In this document: piece by piece, positions 43,401 through 56,244 of the stretch
How the letters are laid out: the number at the start of each line of letters is the position of its first letter
How positions within the stretch are numbered: position 1 is the first letter of the stretch
Origin: Lanius collurio
Lineage: Eukaryota; Chordata; Aves; Passeriformes; Laniidae
DNA: 64,000 nucleotides
NCBI GenBank assembly: GCA_020086605.1
Contig: JACBWW010000004.1
Span: 10,927,911-10,991,910, forward strand
Direction: 5' to 3'
Translations under genes and position numbers: made by a program
The notes under the pieces: model-generated
Told to the model about the DNA's origin: nothing
Seen by the model: only the letters and a program-made list of their open reading frames with translations
Database searches by the model: none

Positions 43401-45945
43401 TTCAGCCTGCAAGCAGCAAGAGGTCCTCATTTCACCCCTTTTATGTCATCAGAGTGTTGGTGTTTTACACAGTCCCTCTCAAACAGCAGTTCCAAAAAGC
43501 ATTCCCCAGTGGTTGAAACATCACCACAGCAGAGATATGCAACTTCCCTAGTCACAATTTTTCATCTCTATTCTCTGTGGAGAGTAGCTGGCCCAAAGAT
43601 GTGTCAGCCAGGAATGTACTCACCCCCTTCTAGGGAGCAACTAAAAAGATTTATGCATTCCAAGGCTTCTTTTCCCTCTAAGTGGAGGACATGAAGAAAT
43701 CACAAGTGCTCTGTAGTGTAGCATTGAGCTACCACTTATAACTAGCTGGGAAGTGCTAACACTTTACTTATTGTGAAAAGCTGTATTTTTCATTTTAAGA
43801 AGCACAGTAAAGGAGTCAAGTCAGGAGCTGATCAAGAAGGAGGGCAGAGAGGTGATGGTGGCAGCTGCAACAGTTTCAGGTTCAATGAACTTAATATAGC
43901 TACAATTTATAATTATGTGGGGATGAAATGGAGCTTAGCTACTGACCTACTCTGCAGACTTTGGGTAACTCACTTTGCCTTTTTTCAGTCCTCTTTTGCT
44001 TTTCCTTGTCCATTTTCATTAGGCACTCTTAGGGACTACCACTGTTTCTCATAACAAGGACAGACAACCCTATAGCTCTATAGAGACCTCCCACCCTCAA
44101 CTAGCAAAATATCACTGAAACAGGACTAATTAATATGCTAGCTTCAACTTCTTCCCTGTTTAGCCAATCCTGGCTGGCCAATTTCTGAGAGCACCACGGT
44201 ACTCATGGCTCATGACATGAGATTCAAGAAAGGAGAGAGTGATAATATCCCAGATAGTTTTTTTCACCTTCTACTCTGGAAGGGTCTGCATGAAAATAAC
44301 AAGAAAAGGTAAACAGACACTAGAAACATCTCAAAGTGTCAGTGCAGGTAAATGAAGGAGGCAAAGGACAGCAGCAACACGGAAGAGGAAGGCTTGCAAA
44401 AGGCTTCAGAAGGTAAGAAAAAGCCTTACAATTTTAGGCAACAGCAGTCAAAGATCCTATGGAGAGATTTTTAAAAAGCATGACATAATCAAGTACAGAA
44501 TGCAACCTTTACAAAGGCATGAAAAGTAAAGGAAGAAAATCCTCATCAAACAACTAAAACAGAACCAGCATCCCACCATCCAGCACTAAATCTGTAGGGC
44601 AGAGCCTCAGCTGCTGTAAACTGTCATGGCTGTATTGATGTTTTGATGTCATGATGTATTGATGAGCACAGATATGCTCCCTGAGGCTCTAAAGAACAAC
44701 TGCCTCTCTCAAAGACACAGTTTTGGTCTAGAAGCTCACAAAACTCAAAGCACAAGCAGGTTCAAAGTAAATAGAGGGAGTGGGTAATAAATCTATTTTC
44801 CACATTTCACTCAATTTAAACTTCTGAACATAAATTTCATTCAGAAATTCCACTCCAGAAGTTCAAATGTTTCCCACCATCTGTGAATATCTTACACCTT
44901 GCTATTAAAAGGTTTAAATACCTTTGAATAGCAATAGATTCAATCATATTACCCTGAAGCCACTAAACAACCGAGTGTATCATATGCATGGGAAAAATAA
45001 TTCCTCAGGTTTAGGCAATCTCTGAGACTCTTCCAACAAGCATGTATGGAAACTGAACAGGCAGGGTCTAAATTATCATCTTCTTGCTTGCAGGAAGGCA
45101 TATTTACCACTGTTCCTCACTGTGGGTAGATGATGTCACCCTAAGCATCATTAATGCAGCATCTGTCATTAATATTAAACCATTAATCTCATATTGCAAA
45201 AAAGAAGCCATTGGCTGACAACATACCCATGGTAACCTGCATTCCATCTGAAGTGTTTGCTCTTCTGCACTATAACTTACCAGTAGAGTCCCAGCAGGAA
45301 TTAATCTGACTCAGTTTTTAAGGCTATTACAATTTCTATTAGAATGTCTTCAATGTCTGTCAACTTCAAATAATACAGAAAACCACCACTCTTTACTGCC
45401 TGAAAGTCTTGCCTCCCAGTAGAACCAGACTGCCAGTTGAATTGTCAGCAGGTTCATGGAGTATTTTCAGCCTGCTAAGTGGGTAACCCCTGCAGTGTGG
45501 ATTAATGCTTGCAGGCTGATCTACAAGGCCTTTTCAACCCACTTCCTACAAAAGTCAGGTGTGGTAACAACTGCACATGATACAAAGCGAGACAGCAGCG
45601 CTTGCAGGGTCAGGGGCAGTACAAGGCAACACCACAGAAATGAAATCAAAATTGCCATGTACAAGGATGGGTACATTTAAACACACCTTTTTTACCAACA
45701 CCACCATATTCTGAGTGTAAAATGGGGCACACATCCACTAAACAGTCTATCTCTACAGTTATACTAGAGAAGAACATATCCAAATACACACACATTATCC
45801 TCCACTAAAGGTGAGTCAGTCAGCAATACCATGGAGAGCTGCATGCCCAAGTCTCGTTAACTTTGATTTTGAAATCCCAAATTCAGGATTTCAAATATTT
45901 TCTGAGTGAAATGTAATTCATTTGACTTCCACACCATATCACTGG
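34433..45945 (-). other. SLC24A4 intron 2, segment without recognised genes
   Basis: About 11.5 kb of AT-rich intronic DNA. Only a poly-A run and a 20-bp-unit tandem repeat near 39.95-40.0 kb stand out. No exon-like block with coding homology was found on either strand. Confidence 0.6.
39945..40007 (+). repeat. Poly-A run and 20-bp tandem repeat
   Basis: A run of about 15 A (39945-39959) is followed by a 20-bp unit (aaagtaaataaatacaaaac, 39971-39990) repeated for 17 more bases. No retrotransposon body is recognisable next to it. Confidence 0.8.
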
Positions 45946-46070
45946 ACAGGTCAGGTTGAATGGAACTTGAGGAGGTCATACTAGCCCAAACCTTTGTTCA
46001 AACATCATTTTTCCAGGAGCCCAAATCTAAACTGAGGTATCTGGACTGGATTCCATCGCACATTTCCTCT
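45946..46070 (-). mobile_element. CR1 3'-tail fragment, diverged
   Basis: Short diverged fragment in minus orientation. The block caggttgaatggaacttgag followed by gaggtcatactagcccaaac resembles the common CR1 3' region (ggttggaagggacctctggaggtcat-type). The boundaries are approximate. Confidence 0.6.
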
Positions 46071-46882
46071 TTGACTTCAGGCCAGTAATTTACACAGCTG
46101 GTCTCTGGCTGAGTTGTCTGCAGCTACAGAAAAATAGATGTTGCACTATCGCTACATCAACATCTGAGGAATGCTCAGGTAATGTGGTTTGAAATATAGG
46201 CAAATCAGATATCTAAATATTAAAGTTGGGCTAATACAGGAAACTTGAGATCTTAGTCTAGCACTCCAGAGCATTCAACCTGGATGTTTCAAGTATGAAC
46301 CTGTGTCCACAGTCATTAAATTTAGTTCTGAAGTGGCCACATTTTAAAAATTTGAATTTTTGTTTCAGGCCTGCTTCTTGGTTTCAAAGCAAAGACTTAG
46401 TTTATAAAAGTCCTTATCCACAGTGTGCTTCAACTGGACCCAAGCCAACTGTAAATAAATCTGAGTCATATGAAATAAAGATTATTTAAGTAATGTTTTT
46501 ACTAGGTTTAAGAATATACAGTAACATAAGAAAATACTATTTAATATGTTTAATTTGCCTTTGTTTACTACATCTCTACATGACATTTTAGTCAGACCTT
46601 AATTTACTGTGTGTTAAGCTGCTTCCAGCAAACTTGACACCTAGACCTGGCAAAATGGATAAATTACCCTGGAGCTCGTTTTCTGTTCTCAGTTCTCCAG
46701 GGGATGCTGCTGGCAGGTTGAGTCAAAGCACAGAGAGATGTTTGTCTCACTTCTTTCTAGTATTTTGGATGCCAGTATTAATGTGCTGCTAGAAAATGAA
46801 CAGCTCAGAAAGAAGGATGATTATTTTTCAAATTCTCTGTTCAGTCAAAGCACATTTCCTACTCTGGTTCACAGAAAAACCA

Positions 46883-46970
46883 TAGACAAGCAAAACAAAA
46901 ACAAAACAAAACAAACAAACAAAACCCAAACAAACAAATAAACAAACCCAACACAACCAAAAACCCCACC
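46883..46970 (+). repeat. A/C-rich low-complexity tract (AAAC-type)
   Basis: Degenerate AAACA and AAAC units with almost no G or T on the plus strand. It is in intron 2. Open frames over it (Lys/Asn/Thr-rich one way, Phe/Val/Cys-rich the other) are artefacts of composition. Confidence 0.9.
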
Positions 46971-49900
46971 ATTTTTCCCAACTAACTTCAACTACATCAA
47001 CTGCATAACCATTTAATACCCACATTCATAGGCCATACAATAATGTCAGAAGTTCAACCTCAACCTAGGCGCAAATTCTGATTTACGAGACCTTGGCGGT
47101 CACAAAAGAAAAACTTGTAATAAAGCGTTTGTCATTTGCCATCAACTACTCCACTAAAAGTAGTTTTTAATTGTCACACATGTGTCTTCCCCAGAATCAG
47201 AAGCCATACAAAGGAGATCACAATTGATAAAGTTAACCACTCAGCATCTACAGGGACAAGAGGGAGTCTGGAGTTACTGGGTGAGGGGAACAACCCCAAG
47301 CAAACCCAAAACAAATAAAACCCCACTATCATATGACAAGTGGCTACAGAAATAAGCTACATGCAAGCTGATTAATAAGTGTCTCAACTACATAAGTAAA
47401 TACACATTCACAGGACACTGCACCTATATGCTACATGAACACCATATACATAAAGTAACTAAGAAATTTTTTTCTTAAACCTTTCTTCATTTTCATTTCC
47501 TTTTAGACCAATACAAAAACAGAATGTTTATGACTGATAATTTTCCTGGTCTTTGAGGGCATAATACACTTTAGTGACAAAATATTTTAAATCCACATGC
47601 ATGCACTATCAATAAAGCTATCATACTACAATAGTTGCACATATTCTATGCATCAAGGCAGAGAACAAGTCTGACAAATATGCAAGTGGCAAATATTTGC
47701 AAGCAACAGAACACAGTAATTGCCTGCATTATCTCAATGAGACCATGGTCTTTCTGTGCTAGGTACTGTATGAATGCACAGTAAGAGCACATGCAGGTCA
47801 TGCCAAGCTTACTAATTTTTAGGCTGTTTATGAAACAAAGGTTTACAGTGAAATCATTATTACCACATCCTTAAAAGTGGAGGTCTAAGGCATTTATCTC
47901 TCCTACGAAATGGAAGTTTGATCTAGGAAAGATCATGAGCACATTGTTTAAAAGAAATACATATTATCACATTGTTTAAAGAAAATGTACATCAGCACGA
48001 AATTACATATTCCACCAGCATTTATTACTCTAAATTTATGATCTTATATATTAGGTTTCTATAAGAATTAAGTAAAAAAAGGATACATCAATCCATTATG
48101 TTAAGATTTATGCATTTAAATAAGCACTGCACTTGTTAAATAAAACTAATGGAAATCAATAGTTCCTACAGTGTCTTTACTACAAGTGTACAAGAAATAA
48201 CTTTTTCTACACCTTCGGAAAATTTCTTGGAAGAGTCAGTCTTGTCTAGTCATCATCTATTTTTGCAGCAAAAAATAACAGGCTCTTGTTCTGTCTATGA
48301 TACACCAACAAAACTAAGACTACTACAGTTCCTCTACAATGTATCACAACTTACATGAGTCCCCAAGGTTATAACCAACAGTGTAAAATATTCACAGACT
48401 TAATGACTTTGATCCTGACTCAGAACTTAGATGTACACATGCTACTGGAAAATACACTTTATTGTAGAGGACTGATTCTTTTACTCTCACTGCAAGAACA
48501 GAAAGTATTGCTACAATGTGCCTTTTAATTGTAAACTAAAAATGCAGCATGGCTCAGGAAGAAATGCAAACCATCTTTTCCCCCAGCCCACAATTAATTT
48601 TTAGCCACTAATAACAATGGGAGGAACATGCTTGAACCAAATTGCTGACTATTTAAACCAGTGTAGCTCATGAACTGTCCATGGTTGACAAACCATGGGC
48701 AAGAAAATCCCCCTGCCTTTTTCCTTCAAGGCTGCTCACTGACTAGTGCCAGAAGACAATGGAAATAAATTCCCATACATTTCTGATTCACAGAAAAAAA
48801 ATATTTTCTGTCTGTATACAGGGATTACTTGAAAACATTCACAACAGCAGAGTCTGGATCAGTTGTTTAACAGCCTAACATGCCCCAGTGGAGTGACATG
48901 GTAAGAAATACCATGACACCCAGTCACCCCACCTTGTAAGTGCCCTGGAAACGTTACTTGGAGTTCTGGAGGACATGGAGACATAGGAACATTTTGAAAC
49001 AAGAGGCAAGCCATTGGAGCAGAGAAGCTACAAATCAGACTTGCTGGGCAGATGGCACTGCAAGCTAGCAAGCTGATGGCAGATGGAAGTGAGAGCTTGG
49101 ATAAGGCAAAAAAATTGGTTGCAAACTAATGAGATATGTTAAGATGCTAGAGACAACTACTCCTCCTTTCCTATCTCTCTGCTTTAAGTGAGGGCCAGGT
49201 CAACTACTCCTCCCATAGAAATCTACCCAGACCCATAAAGAAAAGGTAGTTTGGTTTCTTTCCAAGAGGAATACCCACAGCAGCCATTCAGAGAGTTACT
49301 CAATACCAAATAAATACAAGATTCATAATTCAAAAATCTCAGGCTCTCACGAAATTTCTGAAGTCAAGAGCCTTCTACATACAATCTACAAGCCCTTTAG
49401 CCTCCAGGACAACATAAAGACCAATATCTTATCATGGAAGAGGAGTTTTCATTAATGGGGAAGTTTAAAGCCAGGAAGGATCTTTAATGGAAAAATGCTA
49501 CAGAACACATTAACCGTGGTGAGGATTTAGTCTCAGTTCAGACTAGAACTGAGGTTGGCTTGGTGCTCACAAATGCTCCACCTCCCTCCTGCAGCTGACC
49601 TACAGTTCCTTTGCTGCTATGGGATACAGAAAATCTGTAACTCTTCATGACTGCAGAATATTACTATCAGAAAAACATGTGGATCACTTCTTAAGATACT
49701 CATGATTATCAGACCTCTGATAAAAAAAGCCAACTTTTCTCCCCTAGTTATATATACACACATACATATATTTTCTTTTCATTTTTTTAGAGTCCCCAGT
49801 TCTTTTTAAAAGAAGCATTGCCAAGTTCAGTATTCAGTATTTTTTCTCTTCTGATACAATGGTCCCAGAAACATTATCAATGTTTCCAGAAGAACACAAT

Positions 49901-50749
49901 ACAAAATTATCTACTTCAGTAAATGAGACTAATCTCAAACAGTGTAGATTATGTGAGTTTCTGGAAGATAGCAACTGCCACAAGCTTCTAACATTACTTC
50001 TAGAAGCTTATGGAGTTTTTATCCCAAGATATATTATAAAAGGTGAGCCTTTCTTGCCAGTGTCATGAAGCACAGGGATCTATCTCAAGGTCTTAGAAAC
50101 TTCTATAGCTGCCATTTCTAACAATAAGAATCTTCATTTTATTTACTCACACGTAAATAAGAAAATTGAGTGAAGTGGTAAATATATTAACTTCATTGAA
50201 AGCCTTTGGGAAAAGGGAGGTAAAGCTGCAGACCTGTGTGGGAAGCTAATGAAAAGGGAGCTCAGCAATGGCGCAGCAATGACACAAGGGATTAACAGGC
50301 TCGCAGCAAGAACCTGTATTTCTCAAGGTACTATGAAATCCTTGTATCCTAAACATGTACAAAAACATCCACATAACAAAAGAAAACTGCTATATACCAC
50401 ACGTGTAGCCACGTATTTGTACAGCCCCTCACGCTTAGAGCGGGCACAGAAAGGACATAGGTAAAAGTACATCTCATAAAGGGGCCTACAGGGAACCATG
50501 TATTCATATTCCAGCTGAAAATCCACACTCTCACCAATTTTCTATGCAATCTCCATCAAGTCTCTCGATCTTTCCTGGGACTTCTCTCTCTGTAGTCATG
50601 GATTACACACCATGGGATGTGTACATTCATGGGAAGTTACATTCCCACAAAGATGAGCTATATTACTTGCTCCTTTTTGATGAGTGTTCAGTCATTGCTA
50701 CCTTCTCATTACATGACAAATCTCAATCACTGGCTACCAGACAAGAATG

Positions 50750-50776
50750 AAAAAATAAATAAATAAATAAATAAAA
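50750..50776 (+). repeat. AAAT microsatellite
   Basis: Five or more uninterrupted AAAT units (aaataaataaataaataaat) inside intron 2, followed by a looser A-rich stretch. Confidence 0.95.
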
Positions 50777-52851
50777 GCAAGTCAACTTCTCATACTAAAA
50801 AACAAAAGAACAAAAAACAAAGCCAACAAAAACTCCACCCCAAATCTACAGATGTTGTTACTGAGCAACAACAATAATGGGTTCTTATGGACCCACTCCA
50901 GCCCAACAAACATCACTTTCAGCTCTTTTCAGATGGTCCCTTTAATTGCAGCTTACATCTAGTCACTCTTGCAGCATCTCAATTCCCCCTTCAGCTGCAC
51001 AAGATACACAGTGATAAGCAGTATATAACTGCAGACTAACAGGAAGTGATTAAAAATGCTACAATTGCAATCCTGTGACAGATTTGATCTGGAAATCTGT
51101 GTTCTAACTGAAGAAACACTTTTTAAAAGAAAGGCTACTACAATCACTGTGACTGGAAAGTATTAATTTAATGCAAGTTTTGCAATATTTTTCTTAGAAC
51201 TTCAGCATCCTGAGGAATATTTGGGCCTCCCTTGTGTCCATCTCTTGTGGTTACAGAGAACAGTATCTCAGAGCACTTCAGAGATATGAATTTCTGAAAC
51301 CACATCAAAATGGCCCAGCTGTATTTATCTATTCCAATTGTCCTTAAATTAATCTTACAATTTTAGAAGAATGGAGGAAGCTGAACTGTTTGTTTTAAAC
51401 ATGTGAAGAAGTCAGCATTGTTTCTGGAATTCCAATTTACATGCAAGCATGATTTTGCCTTGGTAGTTTTATCATATCACTGTGAAAAAGTTCTCGTTCA
51501 TGCTAAATGGAAGTCCCCATCAGAACTTTCACATGCATCTTTCTGATCTAGCTTCTACAATTTTGTGGCCCCCACTGCCTGGACTCCCAAGTATGCTGCC
51601 AAGTATGTGCTCAAACATGATCACATTGATGCATCCACGCATATGGGGGAAAATTAAAGAGGAGTGGGAAAGAATAGTATTTTCTGACTATTCATCAAGA
51701 ATCATTACGTGTTTTCAAAAGGTCCTTTCTGTGTTCTTGTTGGTGAACAACTTTGCCATACAAATCAAGAGCATCATAAGGTTACAGTTGCAGAACTTAG
51801 CAAACCGACCCACAAAGTTCTTAACAAAAGCACAGGGAAGCTCTTGGACACCAAGAAGATGCAGTTAAAACTTTTGGACCCACATACTTTGAGTAATGTT
51901 CTTCCACTCCCCTCTCAGGAGTGTATAAGCACAATAGAGATCTTCAATCTAAACAACAGGCACCTCAGTATTACAACAAACATATAAGTGAGGGCAGGAG
52001 TACTGCTCCAAACTCTCCTAGTGCCTGGGGCTGACAGTATCCTAGAAGTCATGCGACACTGTTGGCAAGAAGGCACACACTCCATTGCTATCAGAGTCAC
52101 ATTAAAAAAAAATAAATCTGAACTTTAAATTAACTTGGCTAGTGCCATTGGCAAAATGTCTCATCTCCCACACACCATAAACCGCAGAGAGGCAAGGAGA
52201 GAGAGAAAGGAAATACACACTGGAAAGACAGATGGGAAGATGAAAGCATTGTGGACTAACACTGATACTAAAATGCATCATCTATTCCTGCCCTCAATCA
52301 ATTCTTTTTGCCTGGCCAAGATAGATATGCTGAAGTAAAATGGATTCCAGGGTTTCCGTATCACTTATCTCCCGCCACACAACATAAATTCCTATTCTGA
52401 ATACATAGTTTATCATTAAACTAGCAAAACATGACTAACTGTGTAATGGTAATGAACATAAATCACAGTGCTCAGAAGCCATCTAAAACACTGAATGTTT
52501 AGCTACCCACAGTTTTAAGAGGAGCACAGCTCTCATGACTTGTGCAATATACACAGCATCAGCTGGACAGAAATGAATAATCACCAAAGGAACAAAACTA
52601 CAGAAATCAAATTGTCAGCACTAGTCTCACAATGATCCCAAAACTAAACATTACCTTTTGCCTTTGATACATAAAATCATGTCATTATGTAGCACAATAA
52701 ACCTTATTTCTACACAGAACAGTCCTGGTTCGTTGGGGCTTTTTAAGTTTAACACTGCTGTTTACGTATCACGGCAGCTTGGCTGGTCATGACAAAACTA
52801 CCCAATACATCTTAAGAGCTTACAAGACATTGCAAAGTTTTGCCATCTTAC

Positions 52852-52959
52852 CTGGCTCTGTACAGTTCTCTTCGTGTGTCCCATTACGTGATGCCATCAG
52901 CCTTCTATTCCTCCACATTCCTGATACAATGCTTCTGTCTGGAATAGCTGATTCTTGGC
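52852..52959 (-). CDS. SLC24A4: SLC24A4 (NCKX4) exon 2, extracellular N-terminal loop
   Basis: This 108-bp exon (phase 1 to phase 1) encodes the rest of codon 40 through the first base of codon 76. The acceptor is TTTAATATAG|GC, with a weak pyrimidine tract, and the donor is CCAG|GTAAGA. The translation contains WRNRRLMA (residues 55-62), then two N-glycosylation sequons, NGT at 65-67 and NCT at 71-73, and ends in CTEP. SLC24A4 as I recall it has the same order: a WRNRKLMA block, an NGT, then an NCT followed by Asp-Pro. SLC24A3 has a longer, different spacer here, which is the main reason for choosing SLC24A4. The segment is expected on the extracellular or lumenal side, between the N-terminal hydrophobic segment and the first core membrane helix. 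Confidence 0.93.
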
Positions 52960-55227
52960 CTATATTAAATAAAAAGATGTTACACCCACTAGCACAACTT
53001 TTTTCCTGCATCATCCCAACTGGACTACATATGCCCACTATCAAGGAGCATGGACAGACCATCAGAATGCAACTGGGGCAAAATCCAAGGAGCGACTGGA
53101 GCACGTGACAACAGACTTGTGTTAGGTGCCCCCAGCTCCAAAGGGTGCCACCCGGCACCACATCTGAGCTCTTGGTGTGTCCTGGCTATTGGAACTATCA
53201 AAACACTTGGCTGTGACCCACAGCAGGAAAATATTCTGCAGCAAGCAAATGCTGAAGCCTGTACCTGTGAAAGTCAACACTTAGCAGTTCCTATAGAAGA
53301 AACCAACCCAGCTATGCTGACATGAGCAAAATTCACACTTCTATTTAGTCATCTGTACTTGCACATATTACATTACTGCTTCCACAAAAAAATAAAAATG
53401 CATATGGATGTGTTCCAGTTACATTTCAGTTTATTCTGAACTTTTCAGTCTTGGGTATGCTTAATAATATCAAACCATTCATAACTTGTCAAAGAAAATG
53501 GAAATCACAGTGAATCCTCATAAGTCTTAAAAAAAACTGAACTTTTTTAGCAGTCAATGGAGGTTTTGCCAAAACTCATATTCCAGAAGTATTCTCAACG
53601 AAACCTGTTAAAAAGAGTACAGGAGCACTTGTGAGATCATGTACTGTATGCAATTATAATAATCAAAGAAAGAATAGAGCCTCTTCATTAAATCACTTCC
53701 ACCTCAATCTTATTTATTTCAAATGAATATAATAACAACAAAAATTCGTCCTTGGCCAATATTAGAGTTTACACAGTCATCACATAATTCTTGTGTTTTC
53801 TTAGTGACTATTGGAAAAAGAAATCTTGTTTGGAAGTTAGTTTATCAAGAGTAAAATAATTTGAGCCACAGTTATAAGAAACATAGACAACAGATGGTCG
53901 CTGTTTATGGATAATATGTACTGTAAATTAGCCAGCTAAAAAAAAACCCTACCTGATGCAGCATACCATCAAAAATTAGGTTATGAGGGATTTAGTTGAT
54001 AACCCAGGAGATTAAAAACTTTCATTAGTCATGACATTTTTCATGAAAACCTAAAAAAGTTCTGGAAAACAACTGCACCAAAAAAACCCTAAAGCTGTGC
54101 AAACACGTTCATAACCCCATTACTTGTTATCAAGTGGAAGTTTTAAGATGAGCAAAATGGTAATATGGTCTAAGACACCAAATTCTTATATGGATGGCTT
54201 CTTGCCATCCTAGATACTGCTCAAACAAGCCAGGCAATAATTTGAGCACAAGACCATTATAAACTATGACAAGTTCCGGCAGATTTTTCTTCCCTAAAGC
54301 ACACACTTGAACTTCAGCTATAATTTAAGCAGATGATCCATCCTAATTGTGCTAAAATCTCAGTTTCTTATATTAAACATAGATGCTTAATGATGAGCTT
54401 AGTCGATTTTGTTCTTAAATCTTCAAGGACTGTTGGCAGCCCTACCTAAAGACCCAAGTGCTGTCCCCAGCAACCTTAGACTTTGTATTTGAGGGATGTG
54501 AAGCATATCGCAGGATGAGGACCTGAAACTGCACACTTACAACCCAAACTGTGCCAGCAGGCAGAAAAACAAGTGGGAATTATATGGTTAATTATAAATG
54601 CATCAGTTTTCCAACACAGCAGTTGCACAAAGGATGCAAAAGACTGTATGATACTCTCTCTGCAAAACGTAAGATTAGCACTGTTCCCAGCCTAAAATGC
54701 AGAATTTTCTGTCAAATCTATACTGTAACGGGCAGAGAAGTGTTGGGGGTGCGTGTGAGGTTGAGAAAAGAAGCAGCTATAGCTGATGGAGGTGTACAAC
54801 CTAAGGACAAAACGGAAGGTAGCCCGAAGTTGCAGAGGGGACCACAGGCTGGAGACAACTCCGCTGTGATGCAACAGCAGGGGGGAAACTCCTTCAGGGC
54901 CGATGTGCGCCGCGGTGCTCTTTCGGTTCCCGACCCGAGAGGCGCGGCGGGCTCGGGGCCGGGGCCGGGCAGGCGCCAGCGGTGCCGCTTCCCCCTCTCC
55001 CCGCGGCTGCGGCCGCGCATCCGACCGGAGCTGGGCTTTCTCCCGCTGCTCCCCCGCCTCGCCCGCACGCCGGGGCATTTCCACTGGGAGACTCCAAACG
55101 GGGACAGCCACCGCCGCCTGACCCCGCCAAACCCCGGCCGCCCCGGGGCAGCTGCAGTCCCCGGGCCGCCCCAGCCGCCCGCCCGGCCTTGCCGGGGTCC
55201 GCCGGTCACACCGCCCCTGCCACTCAC
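52960..55227 (-). other. SLC24A4 intron 1 (2268 bp)
   Basis: Intron between the GTGAGT donor of exon 1 and the acceptor of exon 2. Its first few hundred bases are still in the CpG island; the rest is ordinary AT-rich DNA. I see no recognised repeat or further exon in it. Confidence 0.85.
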
Positions 55228-56225
55228 CCGCTCTGGAGAGCAGGCTGGACATGCACCAGGCGAAGAAGAGGATGGCGCAGATGAAGCCCAGCTGCTGCAG
55301 CAGCATCTCCCGCCTCTTGCGAACTTTCCTCAGCGTAAGCAGCATGGTCTTTGGGGTGGAGAGCGGCGTCTCCTCCAGCTCTATGGGAGCGAGCGCGGGT
55401 GCCGAGGGGGCGGCCAGTGTGTCGGTGTGAAAGGGGGATCACTCCCGGCGGCTTCCCGCGGAAGGCTCCATATCAGTCGGGCTGTAGCGCGAAGAGAAGC
55501 CGATGCCCAGGGCCTCAGGTCGGCAGCGGCGCAGCGGAGAGAGAGGCAGGTGGCGACGGGCGGGGAGGTGGCGGCAGCCCCGAGCGGGGGGGCGAAGCGT
55601 CGCGCTCAGGGGCCGGGCTGAGCCCCGCGCCCCATGGCCGGCGGCGGAGGAAGCGGCGCGGCGGCGCCCCGCGCTCCTCGGGCAGCGGCCGCCCCACAGC
55701 GCGCCGCGGGCTGCGAGTCAGTGCCGAGGGACGGACACATCCATGCGGCTCCCTGCACGCCCAGCCAAGTTTGAAGTTTATCCCCTTCCTTCCTCCCTCC
55801 CTCCCTCCCCCGCCGCCAGCCGTAGGCAGCAGGTGGGCGACTCAGCCGCCGCGGCGAGAGCAGCTGCCCACGGGCTCTCAGCGTGGCGCCGGGCGGACAC
55901 TCAGCCCCGGCTGGCGGCTCGGCCCCTTCTCCCCGCCCCTCTCCCGCAACTTTCTGGGTGCTCCTCCAGCACCCATGGCAACGCGCATGAGCCCTCCCCC
56001 ACCGCCGGGCTGGGGGAAGGAATTAACTGGCGAAATTAATCCTTTCCCCTAAACGGTGCAGGAATGACCCGCTCTCGATGTCGCGCCTGGCATCCCTGCG
56101 CGGAGGGGAGCGGGCAGCGGCAGGTGCCGAGGTGCGAGCCGGAGCCAGGTCCCTCCTGAGGGGCTGGAGCGGGCAGGAACGCGAGCAGCGCCCCGGGGCT
56201 GGCGGGGAGCACTGATGGCTCGGGG
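54895..56225 (-). promoter_or_regulatory. CpG island promoter and 5' UTR of SLC24A4
   Basis: About 1.3 kb that is strongly GC-rich and dense in CpG, in sharp contrast to the AT-rich flanks, and the only such block in the window. It contains exon 1 and everything immediately upstream. Several GC-box-like motifs are visible, for example gggcgggg near 55560 and ccgcccct near 55936. I see no TATA box at a convincing distance, as is usual for CpG-island promoters. The transcription start cannot be fixed from sequence, but it must lie to the right of 55345. Open frames of 100-350 codons in both directions here are what low stop-codon density in GC-rich DNA produces. Confidence 0.85.
55228..55345 (-). 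CDS. SLC24A4: SLC24A4 (NCKX4) exon 1, start codon and N-terminal membrane segment
   Basis: This is the first coding exon of a K+-dependent Na+/Ca2+ exchanger, a membrane protein that extrudes Ca2+ and K+ in exchange for Na+. It encodes residues 1-39 plus the first base of codon 40. The ATG (55343-55345) has A at -3, and an in-frame TGA lies upstream at 55439-55441 with no ATG between, so it is the first in-frame Met. A basic stretch (RKVRKRRE, residues 6-13) precedes a hydrophobic segment (about 19-36, [18 protein letters not shown]), which in this family is the N-terminal signal or M0 helix. The pattern REMLxQQxGFxCA matches SLC24A4 as I recall it, and fits SLC24A3 less well. The donor is CGG|GTGAGT at 55227. 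Codon 40 (Gly) is completed exactly by exon 2. The exon lies in a CpG island. The long open frame that continues past 55227 is intron read-through. Confidence 0.93.
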
Positions 56226-56244
56226 CTCTTCCACCTGTCTCTAG

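Larger units (their letters stand above)
46071..52851 (-). other. SLC24A4 intron 2, 5' part: no gene recognised
   Basis: About 6.8 kb of intronic DNA ending at the exon 2 donor. It contains an A/C-rich tract at 46.88-46.97 kb and an AAAT microsatellite at 50.75 kb. Nothing else is recognised. Confidence 0.6.

Noticed and set aside
44600..44690. Irregular TGATGT/TATTGATG repeats
   Set aside because: Too irregular and short to call a tandem repeat; probably simple-sequence noise.
54692..55227. Continuation of the exon 1 frame for 178 more codons
   Set aside because: A consensus GTGAGT donor at 55227 and the exact frame join to exon 2 show that this part is intron 1.
54551..55621. 356-codon plus-strand open frame, and several 70-230-codon frames, over the CpG island
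   Set aside because: GC-rich DNA has few stop codons. The translations are Arg/Pro/Gly/Ala-rich low complexity without known domains, and the real coding segment here is the minus-strand exon 1.
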